Assembly: GCA_965216225.1 (NCBI GenBank)
Contig: CBDCFF010000031.1
Location: 124,001 to 188,000 of the forward strand
Length of the DNA: 64,000 bases
Reading direction: 5' to 3'
From: 3107 sp965216225
Lineage (GTDB): Bacteria; Pseudomonadota; Alphaproteobacteria; Rhodobacterales; Rhodobacteraceae
Positions 60,834 through 64,000 of the stretch are shown in pieces. Positions within the stretch are counted from its first letter, which is position 1; the number at the start of each line of letters is the position of its first letter. The notes under the pieces are model-generated. The model was not told the origin of the DNA and searched no databases. It saw only the letters and a program-made list of their open reading frames with translations. The position numbers were made by a program, and so were the translations under genes.

Positions 60834-61660
60834 TCGAGGATCGCAGCCACACGCCACACCGGCTGCAAACCACGCTGACACCGGCGCAAGAGGCGGTTGC
60901 GGTGACCTTGCGCAGGACGCTGCTGGTATCACTCGACGACCTGCTGGCGGTGGTGCGAGAGTTCCTGAATCCGAATGTCTCGCGCTCTGGCCTGGACCGC
61001 TGCCTTCGTCGTCATGGTGTGGGAAACCTACGCGATCTGAAGGCCAAAGCACCGAAGCCGAAGCACAGCGCCTTCAAGGCCTACGAGCCAGGATACATAC
61101 ACATCGACCTGAAATACCTACCGCAAATGGCCGATGAAACCTCGCGCCGCTATCTTTTCGTGGCCATCGACCGGGCGACGCGTTGGGTCTTCATTCGTGT
61201 CTTCAAAGCCAGGACTGCCGCCAACGCCCGCCGCTTCCTGCGCGATCTGGAACGGGCCTGCCCGATTTGCATCCGCACTGTGTTGACCGATAACGGCAAG
61301 GAGTTCACCGACCGGCTGTTTGGTCTACGCAAACGCGCTGCAACCGGCGCGCATGCGTTCGATGCGCTTTGCGCAGACCTTGATATCGACCACCGCTTGA
61401 CCCCGCCGAAGTCGCCCCAAACCAACGGCATGGTCGAGAGGTTCAACGGCCGTATCGAGGAGGTGCTCCAAAGCCATCACTTCCGTTCCGGCGAAGACCT
61501 GGAGACAACGCTGCACCGCTATGTCTGGCTCTACAACCAGCAGTTTCCTCAGTCGGCATTGAGCACCAGAACGCCCTTGCAGGCCATGAAGGACTGGCAC
61601 AAACTCAAGCCGGAACTGTTCAAAAAACAGCCATACTACCTTCCGGGATGTGACAACATG
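60834..61660 (+). pseudogene. IS481-family transposase, C-terminal part
   Basis: The frame continues EDRSHTPHRLQTTLTPAQEA and carries the DDE residues: YIHIDLKYLPQM, CIRTVLTDNGKEF and QTNGMVERFNGRIEEVL. It ends YYLPGCDN and then reads into an IS110 fragment (to a stop at 61702). Only the last few residues and terminal repeat are missing. Confidence 0.85.
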
Positions 61661-62148
61661 CACCTCCCGCAGATCGTTCATGGGTTCATCGCGCAACGGT
61701 GAAGCCTTCAGGTCAGGCATCGCCCCCATGCGGGCCGGCAGTTCCGCATCGTTCCGGTCAGTTTTGGCGGACTGGCCGACCGCTTCGGCGAAGCGGCGGG
61801 CGCGTTCGGGGTTCACCCTGACCATGGCGTGACCCGTCTTTGAAAGGCGGGCCTCCGGATCGCGATGACAGCGTCCTGCAGGCTCGTGGACGACGCGGCG
61901 GCACTGCGGTCCGGTCCGGTTCTTCAGCGTCTTCAGTCTTGTCCGGTCGTTGGTGAAGCGTTTCGCCTTGCCATCGCTCAGGCGATGGGTGTCGAGATGA
62001 TCTTTCGGGATGTCGATGCCGATGGTGTCATTCATGACCTTTTCGTCTCCCGTTCCTGTCATACGAGGCAGGGGTGTTCCCTCCTCCACTATCTGTTCGG
62101 GTTCATCGAAAGGGCGGGGGTGATCCATCTTGAGAACGGACCTCAAAG
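61659..62148 (-). pseudogene. IS110-family transposase fragment, copy 2
   Basis: A near-identical copy of 54037-54532. ATG 62035 starts MNDTIGIDIPKDHLDTH and the frame runs about 125 codons to NDLREVHV, where it stops at the IS481 junction, so the C-terminal half is absent. The 113-base leader upstream is kept to GACCAGGGC, where an IS256 fragment starts. Confidence 0.83.
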
Positions 62149-62648
62149 ACCAGGGCTTCCCGGAGGCGATCACCGCCGCCTTTGCGCAGACCACGGTGCA
62201 AACCTGCATTGTCCACCTGGTGCGCCACTCCCTGAACTTCTGCTCGTGGAAAGACCGCAAGGCAGTGGCCGCCGATCTGCGCCGGATTTACAGCGCCGCC
62301 ACCGCCGATCAGGCCGCCGATGAACTGGACGCGCTCAAAGACAAATGGGCCGGTAAATACGCCTCCATCGCCCCGGCCTGGCGACGGGCATGGCAGGAAG
62401 TAATCCCGTTCTTCGCCTTCGATCCGGCGATCCGAAAGATCATCTACACCACCAACGCCATCGAGAGCCTGAACCGGGTGATCCGCAAATCAATCAAGAC
62501 CCGCGGATCGTTCCCGACCGATCAGGCCGCAACAAAGCTGATCTATCTGGCCATCCGCAACTTCGAGAAAGGCGGCAGGAATGTTCGGGAATGGTTTGCA
62601 GCCCGCAACCAGTTCGCTATTATGTTCGACGAGCGCTTCAATGCGTGA
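62149..62648 (+). pseudogene. IS256-family transposase C-terminal fragment (second type)
   Basis: About 166 residues from GFPEAITAAFAQTTVQTCIVHL through the IYTTNAIESLNRVIRKSI block to FDERFNA. This is the well-known Mutator-type C-terminus and differs from the IS256 element at 53027. Its N-terminal half is replaced by the IS110 fragment. The element's right end with GATACACAGAGTTC lies near 62680-62703. Confidence 0.85.
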
Positions 62649-62721
62649 CTGTATTTGAAACCCCCATGGACCGGGACAGATACACAGAGTTCAGGACACT
62701 CCCGGCCAGCCCAATCGACGC

Positions 62722-63769
62722 ACCGGCGCCGCCGGCAAGCGCCTGAAGGGCCAGGATGGCGAGATGCCGCTTGCCGTGCCGCGTGATCGGGATGGCAGTT
62801 TCGAGCCCGAACTTGTCAGGAAGGGTCAGACAAGGATCGACGGCATTGATGACAGGATCATCGGGCTCCATGCCGCCGGTCTTTGCGTGCGCGATATCCG
62901 CGCCCATCCTGAAGAGGCATACGGCCCCCAGGTTTCTGCTGACCTGATCAGCCGGGTCACCGATGCCGTTCCGGATGAGGTGCGCGAGTGGCAATCCCGG
63001 GCACTGGACCGGATGTGCCCCATCGTGATCTTCGACGCCCTGCGCGTGAAGATCAGGGACGCCGACAGCCGCATGGTCAGGAACAGGGCCGTCCATGTGG
63101 CGCCCGGCGTTTCCCGCGACGGCGTGCGCGAGGTTCCGGGCCTGTGGATTGCCGGGAATGAGGGCGCCAGGTTCTGGCTATCGGTCATGAATGAGTTGAA
63201 GAACCGTGCCGTCCAGGACATCCTGATCGCCGTTGTGGACACTCTCCAGGGGCTTTCCCGAGGCGATCACGGCCGCTTTCCCCGAGGCCACGGTTCAGAC
63301 CTGCATCGTGCATCTGGAGCGCCATTCTCCGAACTTCCGTGCCTGGAGGGACCGCAAATATGTGGCCACCGATCTGCGCCGGATTTACGGCGCGGCGACC
63401 GCCGACTCGACCGCCGACCCGGCCGCCGACTTGGCCGCCGATGAACTGGACGCATTCGAGGAAAAACGGGCCGGAAAACATGCCTCCATCGCCCCGGCCT
63501 GGCGCCGGGCGTGGCAAGAGGTGATACCGTTCCCTGCCTTCGAACCGGCGATCCGCAGGATCATCTGCACAACGAATGCCATGGAAAGCCTGAACCGTGT
63601 GATCCGCAAATCCATCAGGACGCGCGGCTCGTTCCCGACCGGGGAGGCGGCGACCAGGCTGATCTGTCCGGCAATCCGGAACTTCGAAAAAGAAGGCAGA
63701 AACGTCCGCGAATGGTTTGCTGCCCGCAACCAGTTCGATATCATGTGCGAGGAGCGCTTCAATGCGTGA
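62722..63769 (+). pseudogene. IS256-family transposase, N-truncated and frameshifted (third copy)
   Basis: The frame from about 62722 reads GKRLKGQDGEMPLAVPRDRDGSFEP, missing roughly 100 N-terminal residues. After NRAVQDILIAVVD a single extra G near 63253 shifts the frame, and the rest (GFPEAITAAFPEATVQTCIVHL to CEERFNA) follows to the stop at 63769. Compared with the copy at 62149 it has an expansion TADSTADPAADLAADELD built on a 12-bp repeat (about 63408-63450). Confidence 0.85.
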
Positions 63770-63873
63770 CCATATCTGAAAACCGCATGAGACAGGGCAG
63801 ATACACAGAGTTCATGACACTCCCGCGAACACACCGGGCCCCCGACACACAGCCCCCGACCGGCAATCAGCCA

Positions 63874-64000
63874 TCAGTCATCGTCATCATCGTCATCATC
63901 GCCGCCGCCCGGAAGGTTGAAGAAACTGTCGGCATCGACGGCCACCTCCGGTTTGCCGTCCCCATCGCCGGATAGCGTAAAGGTTTCCAGACCCTCGATC
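63874..64000 (-). CDS. 3' end of a gene encoding an acidic, poly-aspartate-tailed protein
   Basis: The minus-strand frame enters from the right edge and reads TFTLSGDGDGKPEVAVDADSF, then FNLPGGG and eight aspartates before TGA (63876-63874). GDGDGKPEV resembles calcium-binding FG-GAP/EF-type loops of secreted proteins. Only 41 residues are visible, so neither the family nor the start can be given. Confidence 0.55.
   Translation of the reverse strand, partial: IEGLETFTLSGDGDGKPEVAVDADSFFNLPGGGDDDDDDDD

Larger units (their letters stand above)
58045..61660 (+). mobile_element. IS481-family element, split by IS21 and truncated at its 3' end
   Basis: The two coding halves (58045-58195 and 60834-61660) join perfectly when the IS21 element is removed: DGV-E then DRSHTPHR. 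Boundaries outside the coding region are not certain; the left end probably starts between 57996 and 58030. The right side runs into an IS110 fragment without a stop codon of its own, so its right terminus is lost. Confidence 0.7.

Noticed and set aside
1..64000. CRISPR arrays, rRNA genes, prophage or toxin-antitoxin pairs
   Set aside because: No regularly spaced repeats, rRNA signatures, phage structural genes or convincing small toxin/antitoxin frames were seen.

Overview
This 64 kb window is chromosomal DNA of a GC-rich alphaproteobacterium, most likely a member of the Rhodobacterales (Roseobacter/Paracoccus-type). The indicators are the core gene content and order (rsmI-yraN-gshB next to an LppC lipoprotein; glnD followed by murJ; DUF484 followed by xerC), a phosphatidylcholine synthase gene, short ATGA gene overlaps, and motifs of the CtrA type (TTAA-N7-TTAAC). 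No taxonomic search was possible.

Layout. 1-7.8 kb: end of carA, a family 2 glycosyltransferase with an apparent frameshift, a pyrimidine 5'-nucleotidase, a UbiH-type hydroxylase, a class V aminotransferase, ilvC and a DMT exporter. 7.9-17.2 kb: an inositol/sugar catabolic locus (iolD, iolG, a complete ABC importer, a LacI regulator with a perfect 20-bp operator, a 5'-truncated class II aldolase). Between iolD and iolG lie tiny end-fragments of iolC and of a second ABC transporter, so this locus has eroded. An IS630 element sits exactly in the stop codon of the LacI gene. 17.4-31.8 kb: housekeeping genes (comM, gshB, yraN, rsmI, lppC-like, glnD, murJ, a LysR regulator with a DMT transporter, pyk, an N-formylglutamate amidohydrolase, and small DUF6868 and DUF1244 proteins).

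31.9-48.5 kb: the most interesting region, a block of twelve or thirteen genes that looks like an envelope-spanning polysaccharide system I cannot match to a described pathway. It has an acyltransferase-3 protein, a STAS/nucleotidyltransferase-like/left-handed-helix fusion, a secreted unknown, a BcsA-like synthase, two membrane-anchored DUF3131 proteins, a CsgG-like lipoprotein with a peptidoglycan-binding domain, OmpA-like proteins, a Tat-exported caspase-like protein, a coiled-coil secreted protein, an ABC protein whose ATPase has lost its catalytic residues and carries an extra C-terminal domain, and an HlyD-like adaptor. The genes form several tight operons around shared divergent promoter regions.

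48.7-52 kb: DUF484, xerC, pcs and a broken hpaH-like gene with two frameshifts, one at a run of fifteen G. 52-64 kb: an insertion-sequence graveyard around a tRNA-Ser(GCT). One IS630 element carries a 9-bp-duplicated IS256 element, which itself carries an IS110 element; an IS427-type IS5 element is inserted in the same IS630. Beyond the tRNA, an IS481 element is split by a complete IS21 element (istA/istB) with a 6-bp duplication, followed by fragments of IS110 and two IS256 transposases. The window ends in the 3' end of a gene coding for a poly-aspartate tail.
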